Positions 8,409 through 17,240 of a stretch of DNA of 64,000 nucleotides are shown here, piece by piece. The number at the start of each line of letters is the position of its first letter. Position 1 is the first letter of the stretch. The DNA is from Galactobacter caseinivorans (GTDB lineage Bacteria; Actinomycetota; Actinomycetes; Actinomycetales; Micrococcaceae), in NCBI RefSeq assembly GCF_003640665.1, contig NZ_QQXL01000005.1, positions 186,001-250,000 on the forward strand, written 5' to 3'. The notes under the pieces are model-generated. The model ran no database searches, was not told the origin of the DNA, and saw only the letters and a program-made list of their open reading frames with translations. The position numbers were made by a program, and so were the translations under genes.

Positions 8409-8912
8409 ATGGAACTCACCGGAAAGCTTGAAGAGGCCTTCAACCGCCAGGTCACTCTGGAACTTGAAGCCGCCATCACCTATCGCCAGCTCGCCATCGA
8501 GATGGACCTGCAGGACCTGCCGGGTCTGTCCGCATGGTTCCGCGCCCAGGCTGAGGAAGAGCTGGTCCACCGCGACAAGTTCATCGCTCACATGACGGAC
8601 CGCGGCGCCCACCCCGTCTTCCAGGCCATCCCGGCCCAGTCGGTCACCGTCACCACCGTGCTTGAGGCGTTCCAGGCGTCACTGGCCCACGAGGTCAAGG
8701 TCTCCGAGGCCATCCGCGATCTGTACCGCCTCTCCCTGGAGACCGGCGACATTGACTCGCTGCCGTTGCTGAACTGGTTCGTTGACGAGCAGGTGGAGGA
8801 AGAGGCCACGGTCTCCGAGATCATCGGCCGCGTCAAGCGCATCGGCAACGACGGCTCCGGCATGCTGTCGCTGGATCGCGAGCTGGGTCAGCGCGACGGC
8901 GGCGAGCACTGA
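8409..8912 (+). CDS. Ferritin
   Basis: A 167-residue four-helix-bundle iron-storage protein that assembles into a 24-subunit shell and oxidises Fe(II). Ferroxidase-site residues are visible: Glu18 in TLELEAAITY, and Glu51 and His54 in AEEELVHRDKF; further Glu residues occur in EQVEEEATVSEI near residue 130. The length is typical for non-haem prokaryotic ferritin (FtnA type). The start at 8409 follows a TAGGCT box by 6 nt without a Shine-Dalgarno sequence, so the mRNA may be leaderless. With two siderophore systems in the window it would buffer imported iron. A 42-bp hairpin terminator follows. Confidence 0.95.
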   Translation: MELTGKLEEAFNRQVTLELEAAITYRQLAIEMDLQDLPGLSAWFRAQAEEELVHRDKFIAHMTDRGAHPVFQAIPAQSVTVTTVLEAFQASLAHEVKVSEAIRDLYRLSLETGDIDSLPLLNWFVDEQVEEEATVSEIIGRVKRIGNDGSGMLSLDRELGQRDGGEH

Positions 8913-8920
8913 GCCTCACC

Positions 8921-8962
8921 GCCTGAACGGCACTGCCTGAACAGCACTGCCTGAACAGCACG
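8921..8962. repeat. 14-bp tandem repeat, three copies
   Basis: Units GCCTGAACGGCACT, GCCTGAACAGCACT and GCCTGAACAGCACG start at 8921, 8935 and 8949 between the ferritin stop and its terminator. The last unit overlaps the left arm of the terminator. Confidence 0.75.
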
Positions 8963-9003
8963 ACGGCGGGTCCTCACCTGAAGGTGAGGACCCGCCGTCG
9001 TGC
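8958..9003. terminator. Bidirectional hairpin between ferritin and the AI-2E-type permease
   Basis: Perfect 21-bp arms at 8958-8978 and 8983-9003 around a TGAA tetraloop, located between convergent genes. No U-tract is evident on the plus strand, but stem length and position fit a terminator serving both directions. Confidence 0.85.
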
Positions 9004-9015
9004 GTTGTTGGCTTG

Positions 9016-10359
9016 TCAGGCCGTGCGGGCCCCGCGGCCCTCCTCGCGCTCGCGGCGCTTGGCCGCGCGCAGCCGTTTCCTGGCCTTCTTCTGGGCCTTT
9101 TCGTGGCGCTTGCGCACTTGCGGATCATCCAGGGCTGACTCGCGCCCGGACACCACTTTGACCACGGCCCAGGTCGCGGCGACCAAGGGGACGGAGATCA
9201 GTGCGCCCACGATCCCGCCCAGCACGGTGCCGCCCGTCAGCGTGACCAGGATGACCAGACCGTGCAGGTGCAAGGTGTTGCCCATGACCACGGGCTGGAG
9301 CAGGTTTCCCTCCAACTGCTGGACCACAATGGTGCCGATCGCCACGGCGATGGCCTGCCACGTTCCCGTGGTGACCAGGGTGACGAGGACGGAGAGGATG
9401 CCGGCCACGGTGGCGCCGACCATGGGGATGTAGGAACCAAGGAACACGATGATGGCCAGCGGGAAGGCCAACGGCACTCCCACCACCACCATGACCAGGC
9501 CAATGCCCAGGGCGTCCACGGCGGCCACGATGGAGGTGCCGCGGGCGTAGCCGCCAAAGGTGCCCGAGGCCCGTGCGCCTGCACGCTGCCATGTGGGGCG
9601 CACACGCTCGGGGACCCAGCTCATGAAGAACTGCCAGATCTTGTCGCCGTCCTTCAAGAAGAAGAACATGATGACAAACAGCAGGCCGGCGCCGGTGAAG
9701 AAGCTGCCGGCCGCGGAGATTCCGGAGAGCGCACCCTGGCCAAATTGGGCGCTGGTGGCGAACTTGGTGGCCTGCTGAATCCACTCGTCGATCTGGGCCT
9801 GGTCAATGTTGATGGGCAGGTGCTGCACCAGGTCCTTGACCTGGGCAAAGCCCTGCTGGGCCTTGCTGGAGAGGTTGTCCCACTGGGCCATGACGGTGGC
9901 GACGATGCCGGTCAGCACGCCGCCCAGGATCAGGAAGGCCCCCAAAAGCACCGTCCACGCGGCGCCCATGGGAGAGAGCCAACGGCGGAAGAACTTCACC
10001 AGCGGCCACAGTGCGCAACACAGGATGATGCCGAGCAGCAGCGGGAGGACCACCAGGGACAGCGTCGTCATCGCGAAGATCAGGCCGGCGGCCACCAGGA
10101 CCACCAGGATGATCTGCAGTGAGCGGGTGCCCAGCGTGCCCAGTCCGTCCGACCAGAGGTGGGACACACGGCTGCCGCCCGGATTCAAGGGAATCTTGGG
10201 AGTGCCCATCGTGGCCACGCCGTTGCGCCGCTCTGGGTCGCGGGTGGAGGCGGGGGCGGTGAGCCCGTTGATGTCGCTGTCAGAGGTGACGCCGACCGAG
10301 CCGTCGCCGCGGCGTTCCGAGTCGGTTTGTTTCGCCAGCTTGCGGCGCGAGAAGAACAC
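9016..10359 (-). CDS. AI-2E family transporter (PerM/YdgG-type membrane protein)
   Basis: Polytopic inner-membrane protein of the AI-2 exporter-like superfamily, which also includes Na+/H+ antiporters and permeases. After a polar N-terminal segment of about 80 residues there are two close helices (IILVVLVAAGLIFAM and LVVLPLLLGIILCCALWPLV), a soluble middle region and a C-terminal helix cluster with FLGSYIPMVGATVAGILSVLV and QQLEGNLLQPVVMGNTLHLHGL, the family hallmark. It ends in a basic tail rich in Lys and Arg. I choose GTG 10359, 5 nt after AGGGG; ATG 10419 is possible. The upstream open frame overlaps the opposite-strand gene and is discarded. Substrate unknown. Confidence 0.85.
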   Translation of the reverse strand: MFFSRRKLAKQTDSERRGDGSVGVTSDSDINGLTAPASTRDPERRNGVATMGTPKIPLNPGGSRVSHLWSDGLGTLGTRSLQIILVVLVAAGLIFAMTTLSLVVLPLLLGIILCCALWPLVKFFRRWLSPMGAAWTVLLGAFLILGGVLTGIVATVMAQWDNLSSKAQQGFAQVKDLVQHLPINIDQAQIDEWIQQATKFATSAQFGQGALSGISAAGSFFTGAGLLFVIMFFFLKDGDKIWQFFMSWVPERVRPTWQRAGARASGTFGGYARGTSIVAAVDALGIGLVMVVVGVPLAFPLAIIVFLGSYIPMVGATVAGILSVLVTLVTTGTWQAIAVAIGTIVVQQLEGNLLQPVVMGNTLHLHGLVILVTLTGGTVLGGIVGALISVPLVAATWAVVKVVSGRESALDDPQVRKRHEKAQKKARKRLRAAKRREREEGRGARTA

Positions 10360-10474
10360 AATGTCCCCTTGGGGTCCGGGTGGGGTTGATCCCGGCGGAT
10401 GACCGGGGCGTGCAGTCATCTTGCCACGGGGGCGGCGCTTGAACCCGGAGGCGGAAGGGAGCAAGGTGGAGGGC

Positions 10475-11170
10475 ATGCGAATCATCATTATCGGTGGACA
10501 CGGCAAGGTGGCCCTCATGGCCGCACCCCTCCTAGCGAACGCCGGGCATGAGGTGGTCTCCGTCATCCGGAACCCGGAGCATGCGGCACAGATCAAGGAG
10601 GCCGGCGCGCAGCCGCTGGTCTTGGACATTGAAGCGTCCGACGCCGCGGCGTTGGCTTCTGCGTTTGACGGCGCCGACGCGGTGGTCTTCTCCGCGGGCG
10701 CCGGGGGTGGCAGCCCGGAACGCACGGTCGCGGTGGACCGCGAGGCGGCCATCCGCACCATGGACGCGGCGGCCGCGGCAGGGGTGCGGCGCTACGTGAT
10801 GGTGTCCTATCACGGGGCGGGGCGCGTGAACGTGGTCCCGGAGGAGAACTCCTTCTACACCTATCAGCAGGCCAAGGTGGCCGCGGATGAGTACCTGCGC
10901 GGGACCCAGCTGGACTGGACCATTCTTGGCCCTGGCGGCCTCACCACCGAGCCCTCGCCCCATCACGTGGCGGCCGCCGCCGCGACGGTGGCGCAAGCAG
11001 CGGCGTCGGACACCTCCACCAGTCGCGAGCTGGTGGCAGAGGTCATCGCGGCCGTGCTGAGTGAGAAGCGCTCCGTGGGGCAGACCCTTGACTTCAGCGA
11101 TGGCGAGCTGGGGATCCAGGACTGGATTGGCCAGGTTGCCGCGGGGCAGCTGCCGGGGGCCGCGGCCTAG
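10475..11170 (+). CDS. NAD(P)H-binding protein, atypical SDR (YwnB-like)
   Basis: A 231-residue Rossmann-fold protein. The N-terminal dinucleotide motif IIIIGGHGKVA (residues 3-13) matches the GGxGxx pattern of the atypical-5 SDR group (YwnB, biliverdin reductase B-like), followed by VVSVIRNPEHAAQIKEAGA, DADAVVFSAGAG-type strands and RRYVMVSYHGAGR. It lacks the usual YxxxK catalytic pair in standard spacing but has FYTYQQAKVAADEYL, where Tyr and Lys could fill that role. The ATG at 10475 is preceded by GGTGGAGG. The alpha/beta hydrolase gene follows 31 bp later with its own -10 box. Reaction unknown. Confidence 0.85.
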   Translation: MRIIIIGGHGKVALMAAPLLANAGHEVVSVIRNPEHAAQIKEAGAQPLVLDIEASDAAALASAFDGADAVVFSAGAGGGSPERTVAVDREAAIRTMDAAAAAGVRRYVMVSYHGAGRVNVVPEENSFYTYQQAKVAADEYLRGTQLDWTILGPGGLTTEPSPHHVAAAAATVAQAAASDTSTSRELVAEVIAAVLSEKRSVGQTLDFSDGELGIQDWIGQVAAGQLPGAAA

Positions 11171-11188
11171 CTGCTGGGCGGCGCCCAC

Positions 11189-11194
11189 TAGGCT
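11189..11194 (+). promoter_or_regulatory. -10 box TAGGCT of the alpha/beta hydrolase gene
   Basis: TAGGCT lies 7 nt before the ATG at 11202, which would give a leaderless or nearly leaderless transcript; AAGGG between them is too close to the start to be a normal ribosome binding site. Confidence 0.45.
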
Positions 11195-11201
11195 TAAGGG
11201 C

Positions 11202-11993
11202 ATGCCAGATGTGCTCAATCCAGTGGACGGAACCCGAATCTCCTATGACGTAGCGGGGGAGGGCCCGCCGCTGGTCTTCCTGCACGGCTCCGCGCTCTCC
11301 CGCGTGGTGTGGCGTGGCCTTGGCTACCTCAAGGCACTGCCCGGGTACACGCACATCCGCATCGATGCCAGGGGGCACGGGCGCAGCGAGAAACCGCACG
11401 CGGCGCCGTCCTACCGGCCGGACAGTATGGTCTCTGACGTCCTGGCTGTCATGGATGAGTTGGGCGTGGAGAAGGCCGGCATCGTGGGCTACTCCATGGG
11501 CGCCCGGACCGGCTGGCAGCTGGTGACCTCCCACCCAGAGCGGGCGCTGGCCTTTGTGGCGATGGGTGGCACGCACCGGGTGCAGCACGGGGAGATCTCC
11601 AAGATCTTCTTCCCCGGCTACCTTGAGACGCTGCGAGCAGGGGACATCGATGCCTTCGTGGAGGGCTTTGGGCCGGGTTTGGATCCCAATACCAAGGCCG
11701 CGTTCCGCAACAACGACCCGCTGGCGCTCGCCGCGCTCTTTGAGATGACGGAGTCTGGGGACACCGGTATCCCGGACCTGCTGGTGCGCCAGGTGCGGGT
11801 CCCCGCGCTGCTCATCGCCGGGAGTCGGGATCAGGCTCGCTATGCGGACTCGCTGGATGGCGCACGGCTCTTGCCACGCGGCGGATTTGCCGGGTTGGAG
11901 GGGCGCGATCACGCGGGCACGCTGGCCTCCGCTGCAGATGTGTTGGACGTGATGGTGCCGTTCCTGAACCGAGCTATCCCGCCGCTGCGCTAG
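11202..11993 (+). CDS. Alpha/beta hydrolase
   Basis: A 263-residue alpha/beta-hydrolase-fold protein (esterase, lactonase or epoxide-hydrolase-like). The oxyanion motif FLHGSALS is at residues 26-33, DARGHGRS at 55-62, and the nucleophile elbow GYSMGA puts the catalytic Ser at 98. A likely Asp lies in AGSRDQARY (about 210) and the His in GRDHAGTL (about 243). The ATG at 11202 gives a normal N-terminus, MPDVLNPVDGTRISYDVAG. It lies downstream of the NAD(P)-binding gene and runs into a shared terminator with the acyl-CoA dehydrogenase gene. Substrate cannot be read from the sequence. Confidence 0.9.
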   Translation: MPDVLNPVDGTRISYDVAGEGPPLVFLHGSALSRVVWRGLGYLKALPGYTHIRIDARGHGRSEKPHAAPSYRPDSMVSDVLAVMDELGVEKAGIVGYSMGARTGWQLVTSHPERALAFVAMGGTHRVQHGEISKIFFPGYLETLRAGDIDAFVEGFGPGLDPNTKAAFRNNDPLALAALFEMTESGDTGIPDLLVRQVRVPALLIAGSRDQARYADSLDGARLLPRGGFAGLEGRDHAGTLASAADVLDVMVPFLNRAIPPLR

Positions 11994-12045
11994 CCCGCAC
12001 GGCGGATCTACGTGAACCCAGGGGATCTGGGTCAACCAAGGGGGT

Positions 12046-12076
12046 GTGTGGCCCGGCCTGCTGGGCCGGGCCACAC
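12046..12076. terminator. Bidirectional hairpin between hydrolase and acyl-CoA dehydrogenase genes
   Basis: Thirteen-base arms GTGTGGCCCGGCC (12046-12058) and GGCCGGGCCACAC (12064-12076) with a 5-nt loop, located between convergent genes. Confidence 0.8.
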
Positions 12077-12079
12077 GCA

Positions 12080-13333
12080 TCAGCCTGCGAAGGTGGAGTG
12101 CCCCGTGATGGAGCGGCCAATCAGGATGGCCTGGACCGTCTCCGTGCCCTCGTAGGTGTGCAGTGCCTCGGTGTCCGCGAAGAAGCGGGCGGCGCGGTTC
12201 TTGATCAGGATGCCGTTGCCGCCCAGCAGGTCGCGGGCGTTGGCGGCGATGGAGCGCATGCTGCGCGTGCAGGTGAACTTGGCCAGCGAGGCCTGGGCGC
12301 CGGTGAGCTCGCCGCGGTCCTCCAGCTCCACCATGTGCTTCACGAGGAGCTGCATCTGCACCATCTCGGACTGCATGCGGGCCAGGCGCTCGTTGACGAT
12401 CTGGCTGGCGCCGAGCGGGCGGCCAAACTGCTCGCGCTGGGCCGCGTACAACACGGAGGTCTCGTAGGCGCCCATCGCGGAGCCCACAGCGCCCCAGGCC
12501 ACGGAGAGCCGGGTGGAGAAGAGGACGGCGGAGGTGTCCTTGAAGGAGCGGGCGCCGGGCAGCACGTTCTCGTCCGGGACAAAGACGTTGCGCAGCGTGA
12601 TGTGGGACTGCCAGATGGCGCGCAGGGCCAGCTTTCCTGTGATGGTCTCCGCTGAGTAGCCCTCGGAATCCTGCGGCACGGCAAAGCCGCGCACCTTGCC
12701 CTCTTCGTCGCGTGCCCACACCACGGAGAGTGACTCCATGCCGGTGGCCGGGCCAAGCGAGCCGTTGCCGATCCACTTCTTTTCGCCGTTGAGGACGTAG
12801 CCGCCGTCCACGCGCGTGGCGGTGGTCTGCAGGGCCACGGAGTCGGAGCCGTGGGTGGGCTCGGTCAGCGCAAAGGCGCCCGGGAGCGAGCCATCCGCCA
12901 TGCGGCCGGCCCAACGCTCAATCTGCTCGGGGGAGCCGCAGTCCACGATGGAGCGCAGCGCCAGGCCGCCCTGCACACCGAGGATGGTGCTGACGGAGCC
13001 ATCCACGCGGGCCAGCTCGGCGTTGACCAGGCCGGCCGCCATGCGCGACTGGTGGGGGTAGCCCTCCATGTCCACGCCGTCGCGCAGCAGGTCAAGCTCA
13101 CCCACGCGCTTGAGCAGCTGCAGCGGGTAGTCGGCGCGGTCCCAGTAGTCGTCGATGATCGGCGCCACCTCGTTCAGCGCAAAGTCGCGGGCGCGCTGGC
13201 GGTACGCGTTGTCCTCGTCGTTGACGTCCGCGAAGACGCGTGCAGGGTCAACGTCCACGGGGGTGTTGCGCCCGTAGAGGTCGTACTCCGGCTCGGTGAC
13301 TCCGGCGGGGAAGGGGGCTTCAAACTGGGACAT
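12080..13333 (-). CDS. Acyl-CoA dehydrogenase, glutaryl-CoA dehydrogenase-like
   Basis: FAD-dependent acyl-CoA dehydrogenase of 417 residues. Family blocks in order: PGAFALTEPTHGSDS (FAD/substrate), YVLNGEKKWIGNGS, the substrate-binding region ETSVLYAAQREQFGRPL, LLGGNGI and the C-terminal HTYEGTETVQAILIGRSITG. The YEGT motif carries the catalytic Glu in the position used by glutaryl-CoA dehydrogenase, and the overall pattern is closest to that enzyme (lysine, tryptophan and pimelate catabolism). ATG 13333 follows AGGAG. A TAGGCT -10 box about 45 nt upstream suggests its own promoter with a leader. The exact acyl substrate is inferred. Confidence 0.88.
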   Translation of the reverse strand: MSQFEAPFPAGVTEPEYDLYGRNTPVDVDPARVFADVNDEDNAYRQRARDFALNEVAPIIDDYWDRADYPLQLLKRVGELDLLRDGVDMEGYPHQSRMAAGLVNAELARVDGSVSTILGVQGGLALRSIVDCGSPEQIERWAGRMADGSLPGAFALTEPTHGSDSVALQTTATRVDGGYVLNGEKKWIGNGSLGPATGMESLSVVWARDEEGKVRGFAVPQDSEGYSAETITGKLALRAIWQSHITLRNVFVPDENVLPGARSFKDTSAVLFSTRLSVAWGAVGSAMGAYETSVLYAAQREQFGRPLGASQIVNERLARMQSEMVQMQLLVKHMVELEDRGELTGAQASLAKFTCTRSMRSIAANARDLLGGNGILIKNRAARFFADTEALHTYEGTETVQAILIGRSITGHSTFAG

Positions 13334-13461
13334 GGGGGCTCCTGATCTGGGATGGCGGAAGAACGCGCTTGAGCCCAGCCTAATGAAACTGAGTGTCAAA
13401 TCAAGAAACCCAGTGTCAGTGGGTCGATGAAGGGGCGCGCCGCACCGCGGTCCCTGCCAGG

Positions 13462-14139
13462 TCAGCCGCGTTCGCGCAGCGTGCGTTCCACGGCGGCGGC
13501 CACCGCTTGGGGTGACTGGTCCGCCGCTGTGACGACCACGACGGTGGCCGCGCCGCCCCCGGCCACGGCCGCCCCGGCCGCGCCGTGCCTGCGCACCAAC
13601 TCAAGCAGCGCCGCCTCGAGGCGGGGTCGCACCTGGGCGGAGGGCGAGCGCAACCACGCGCGAAGGTGGTCGTTGTGCACCGCCACCACGGCGGCCGCCA
13701 GCGCGACCGCGGAGGTACGGCGGGCGTCGGGCAGGGGGTCCCGACCGGAGCCGCCCTCCAGGAGGAAGGTCCTAAAGAGCCGTTCAAAGCGGTGCGTGCT
13801 GATCAGCTCGCGATCCCGCAGGGCGGGGACGCGGTGCAGCAGCTCGTGCCGCAACTGCGAGAGCCGCTGGTTGCTGGTGTGGTGATCAAACACCGCGAGT
13901 GCGGCGGGGACCAGGGCGCCGGGCCCTGAGGTCCCGTCCAGTGCCTGCGCCGCGGCCCTGATGCGGTCCTCTTGGTCGGAGAAGACCATGTCCTCCTTGG
14001 AGCCGTAGCGCCGAAAGAAGGTGGAACGGCTCACTCCGGCCGCGGCCGCCAGCTCGTCCACGCTGGTGGCGTCAAAGCCGCGTTCAAGCAGCAGCTCCAC
14101 TGCGGCCGCTGGTACGGGGTGCCTGGAGGGGGTTGGCAT
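13462..14139 (-). CDS. TetR-family regulator, probably of the adjacent MFS exporter
   Basis: A 225-residue TetR protein whose helix-turn-helix covers residues 8-50 (VELLLERGFDATSVDELAAAAG and SRSTFFRRYGSKEDMVF). The C-terminal half is a variable ligand domain with many Ala and Arg residues. The gene starts 7 nt after the stop of the MFS exporter gene on the same strand, so the exporter and regulator form an operon in which the regulator can control its own transcript. This arrangement is common for drug-efflux pumps; no operator was pinpointed. Confidence 0.88.
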   Translation of the reverse strand: MPTPSRHPVPAAAVELLLERGFDATSVDELAAAAGVSRSTFFRRYGSKEDMVFSDQEDRIRAAAQALDGTSGPGALVPAALAVFDHHTSNQRLSQLRHELLHRVPALRDRELISTHRFERLFRTFLLEGGSGRDPLPDARRTSAVALAAAVVAVHNDHLRAWLRSPSAQVRPRLEAALLELVRRHGAAGAAVAGGGAATVVVVTAADQSPQAVAAAVERTLRERG

Positions 14140-14146
14140 GGCGGGC

Positions 14147-15769
14147 TCAGCTGCCTTCGGCGGCGGCGTTGGGCTGCGCGGCGTCTACCTTGGCCGCCTG
14201 GGCTCGAGACGCATCCGCCCTGGTCGCTGCCTCGGCGGCGGCGGAGGGGCGCGCCCGGAAGCACAGGGCGGCCACGGCGCCGGCCAGCGCGGCCAGCGCG
14301 GGGAGCAGCAGGGACTGCCCATAGGCGGTGGCAAAGGCGTGGTGCAAAAACTCGGGGACCACGCCACCTGCCCCGGCCTCTGGTCCGCCGCCGGACGCGG
14401 CTTGCGCGGCCTGCTTCACGTTCGCGGGGGCGTCCGTGAGCGCGGAGGTGGTCTGGGCGGCGATCGTGGCCTGCATGACCGCGGCGATCGCGGCGGAGCC
14501 AATCACGGCGCCCACCTGCCGGGTGGTGTTGAAGACGCCGGAGCCGGCGCCCGCGTCCATCGGGGTGAGGTCGCGATTCGAGGTGAAGGAGACGGAGGGC
14601 CACACAAAGGCGGAGCCAAGGCCCATGACCGCGGAGGCCACGAGGATGGCCCAGAGCTGGGCCTGCGAGGAGACGCACCAGGCCATGGCGAACATGCCAA
14701 GGCCAAAGACAAAGAAGCCGGGCGCGGCCATCCACTTGGGGTCCCGCCGGCCCACCATCTTGCCGGTGAGCGGCGCCATGATGATGCCCATCAGGGACAT
14801 GGGTGCCAGCACCAGGGCGGCCTGCGTGGGCGTGAACTCCCGCACCGTCTGCAGGTACAACACCACGGGCACGGCGAAGGTGGTCACGGCCACGCCCATG
14901 CAGGTGATGGCGACGTTGGCGAGGGTGAAGTTGCGGTTGCTGAACAGGCGCAACGGGAGCAGCGGCTCCTTCTTATTGCGCGCCTGCCACAGCACAAACA
15001 CCACCAGGAAGAGCAGCCCGCCGATGATGAACTCGAGGGTGGTGAGGGGGAGCCAGGGGAACGGAGTCCAGATGGTGCCCCAGTCGTGACTCTCTCCTTG
15101 CTGAATGCCAAAGACGAGCAGGAAGATACCCACCGCTGAGAGCCCCACGCCCAGCAGATCAAAGCTGTGCGAGTGCACCGGCAGGCGCGGCACCCACAAC
15201 CACACCAGCACAAAGCAGAGCACTCCCACGGGAATATTGACGAAGAAGATCCATTCCCACCCCCACGCGTCCACCAAGACGCCGCCAAGCAGCGGGCCCA
15301 CCAGTGTGGCGACGCCAGCGGTGGCGCCCCACAAAGCCATGGGGGCGCCGCGGCGCTCGGCCGGGAAGATGCGTGTAATCAGCGTCATGGATTGCGGGGT
15401 CAGCAGCGCGGCGCCAAGCCCCTGCACGGCGCGGGCGGCGATGAGCATGGCGGCGCTGTCCGCGAGGCCACACCAGAGCGAGGCCAAGGTAAAGACGGAG
15501 AGGCCAATGAGGAACATGTTGCGCGGGCCAAAGCGATCACCCAGGCGCCCGGAGATCAGCAGCGGCACGGCATAGGTGAGCAGGTACGCGCTGGTGACCC
15601 ACAGCCCGCCGTTCAGATCCGCGTCCAGATCCTTCATGATGGCGGGCAGCGCCGTCGTCACGATGGTCGTATCAATGAGGATCATGAAGAAGCCCAGGAT
15701 GAGGGCGCTCATGGCCTTCCAGGACTCACGGTTAGTGGGTGGGGTGAACTGCGTTTGGGTCTGACTCAC
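14147..15769 (-). CDS. MFS transporter, DHA2 family (EmrB/QacA type, 14 helices)
   Basis: Drug:H+ antiporter family-2 exporter of 540 residues with about 14 membrane helices. Recognisable motifs are LGFFMILIDTTIVTTALPAI in helix 1 (motif D1), GRLGDRFGPRNMFLIG (motif A, residues about 75-90) and RAVQGLGAALLTPQSMTLI (motif C region). I take GTG 15769 (VSQTQTQF) as start because the transmembrane topology begins right after it; the open frame upstream has the composition of non-coding DNA. The C-terminus is an Ala-rich cytoplasmic tail. It is followed by a TetR gene in the same operon. Substrates are unknown. Confidence 0.9.
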   Translation of the reverse strand: MSQTQTQFTPPTNRESWKAMSALILGFFMILIDTTIVTTALPAIMKDLDADLNGGLWVTSAYLLTYAVPLLISGRLGDRFGPRNMFLIGLSVFTLASLWCGLADSAAMLIAARAVQGLGAALLTPQSMTLITRIFPAERRGAPMALWGATAGVATLVGPLLGGVLVDAWGWEWIFFVNIPVGVLCFVLVWLWVPRLPVHSHSFDLLGVGLSAVGIFLLVFGIQQGESHDWGTIWTPFPWLPLTTLEFIIGGLLFLVVFVLWQARNKKEPLLPLRLFSNRNFTLANVAITCMGVAVTTFAVPVVLYLQTVREFTPTQAALVLAPMSLMGIIMAPLTGKMVGRRDPKWMAAPGFFVFGLGMFAMAWCVSSQAQLWAILVASAVMGLGSAFVWPSVSFTSNRDLTPMDAGAGSGVFNTTRQVGAVIGSAAIAAVMQATIAAQTTSALTDAPANVKQAAQAASGGGPEAGAGGVVPEFLHHAFATAYGQSLLLPALAALAGAVAALCFRARPSAAAEAATRADASRAQAAKVDAAQPNAAAEGS

Positions 15770-15947
15770 CTGCCAAGGGTAGGCCCACGCGCCGACACCC
15801 CGCTCGCCCTGTGATCTGCATCGCACGGCGCAGCTCCCGTGGCGGCCCATCAGCCAGGGCCAGGCGCACTGCCCGACGCCGCTGGGTTGCGGCGCGCACC
15901 CAGCGCGGACTGGGCGCGCGCTCGGGGAGGTATGGAACCCTGGGATC

Positions 15948-17120
15948 ATGTTCGCGCTGTTCACGCACCTGCCCATGGCGACAGGCACACCCAGCCCCAC
16001 GCCGTCGGGCACTCCCTCGCCGTCCGGGACCCCCTCGCCGTCACCAACCCCATTTCCCTCCCCGGCGCCGTTGACGGAGGTGGTAGCGGAGGCTCCCATG
16101 GCGCTGCGCCCGTGGCTCTCCTTCTTGCTGCCCGTGATCGCCGCCGCCCTGGTGACCTGGGTGGTGTGGTTCCTCCTTGATCGGGTGTTGCGCCGTCACG
16201 CCCGCCTGCAGCGCCAGGTCAAGCGCCTGCGCCTGCCGGTGTTTTGTGTGCTGCTGGCCCTCGGCCTAGCGATCGGCACCGCCGGTCTCATCCCGGACGA
16301 GGGCTGGTCCGCTGCCCTAGCGGCCGGCCTGAAGGTGGCGATCTTTGGTTGTGTGACCTGGCTGATCGTCGTGGCGCTGTCTTCCTTTGAGGTCTCCATG
16401 CTGGAGCACTACGAGGAGGAGAGTCAGGATCTGCGCCGCCTCTCCAAGATGAAGACCCAGATCACGCTGGTCAAGCGGGTCGTCACCGCCATCGTGATTG
16501 TCTGCGGCGTGGGCGCGGTGCTGCTCATGATCCCCGCGGTGCAGCAGCTCGGCACCACCATCCTGGCCTCCGCCGGCTTGGTCTCTGTGGTGGTTGGCCT
16601 GGCGGTGCAGGGCGTGCTTGCCAACGTCTTTGCCGGCCTGCAGGTGGCCTTCACGGACGCCATCCGCGTGGATGACGTGGTGGTGGTGGAGACCCAGCAG
16701 GGCAAGATCTCTGAGATCACCCTGACCTATGTGGTGGTCGCGATGGCGGACGGGCGCAACATGATTTTGCCCTCCACCTACTTCACCACCACGCCCTTTG
16801 AGAACTGGTCCCGCAACTCAAGCGAGCTCAACGGCAATGTGGTGATGGACCTGAACTGGACCGCGCCCGTGGACCGCATCCGGCGCCGCGTGACCCAGCT
16901 CCTGGAGGCCTCCGACCTCTGGGACGGGCGCACCGGCACCACCCAGGTGACCGGCGCGGAGGGCGGCATCATCAAGCTCACCATCACCATCAGCGCCCGC
17001 AACGCCGGGGATCTGTACACGCTCAAGAATGACATTCGCGAGAAGGTCGTGGCGGAGCTGCAGGAGCGCGATCCGGGCTCGCTGCCCTCCTTCCGCCCGC
17101 CGGCGCCACCCGCGGCCTGA
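15948..17120 (+). CDS. MscS-family mechanosensitive channel
   Basis: Small-conductance mechanosensitive channel family protein that releases solutes during hypo-osmotic shock. After three helices, the pore-lining and beta-domain region shows TILASAGLVSVVVGLAVQGVLANVFAGLQVAFTD and IRVDDVVVVETQQGKISEITLTYVVV, the family signature. Two starts are possible. ATG 15948 gives 390 residues with a Pro/Thr/Ser-rich N-terminal stretch (about residues 14-45, repeated TPSPS units) that would lie outside the membrane. ATG 16098 has GGAGG 5 nt upstream and gives a 340-residue protein starting MALRPWLSFLLP. The shorter form has the better ribosome binding site. Confidence 0.88.
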   Translation: MFALFTHLPMATGTPSPTPSGTPSPSGTPSPSPTPFPSPAPLTEVVAEAPMALRPWLSFLLPVIAAALVTWVVWFLLDRVLRRHARLQRQVKRLRLPVFCVLLALGLAIGTAGLIPDEGWSAALAAGLKVAIFGCVTWLIVVALSSFEVSMLEHYEEESQDLRRLSKMKTQITLVKRVVTAIVIVCGVGAVLLMIPAVQQLGTTILASAGLVSVVVGLAVQGVLANVFAGLQVAFTDAIRVDDVVVVETQQGKISEITLTYVVVAMADGRNMILPSTYFTTTPFENWSRNSSELNGNVVMDLNWTAPVDRIRRRVTQLLEASDLWDGRTGTTQVTGAEGGIIKLTITISARNAGDLYTLKNDIREKVVAELQERDPGSLPSFRPPAPPAA

Positions 17121-17240
17121 GGCTGCGCCGGGTGGTCCGCCTGGGTGAGGGGCGGGTCCACCCGGGGGCTGAGGCCGCCGCTCCCAGCTCGCGACCCGGG
17201 GCCGACGCGCTGGCCACCCTCCGAACGGGAGAGTGGAACC

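Noticed and set aside
11094-12914. 606-codon minus-strand frame covering the hydrolase and part of the acyl-CoA dehydrogenase gene
   Set aside because: It is a shadow frame; both real genes are supported by motifs in other frames.
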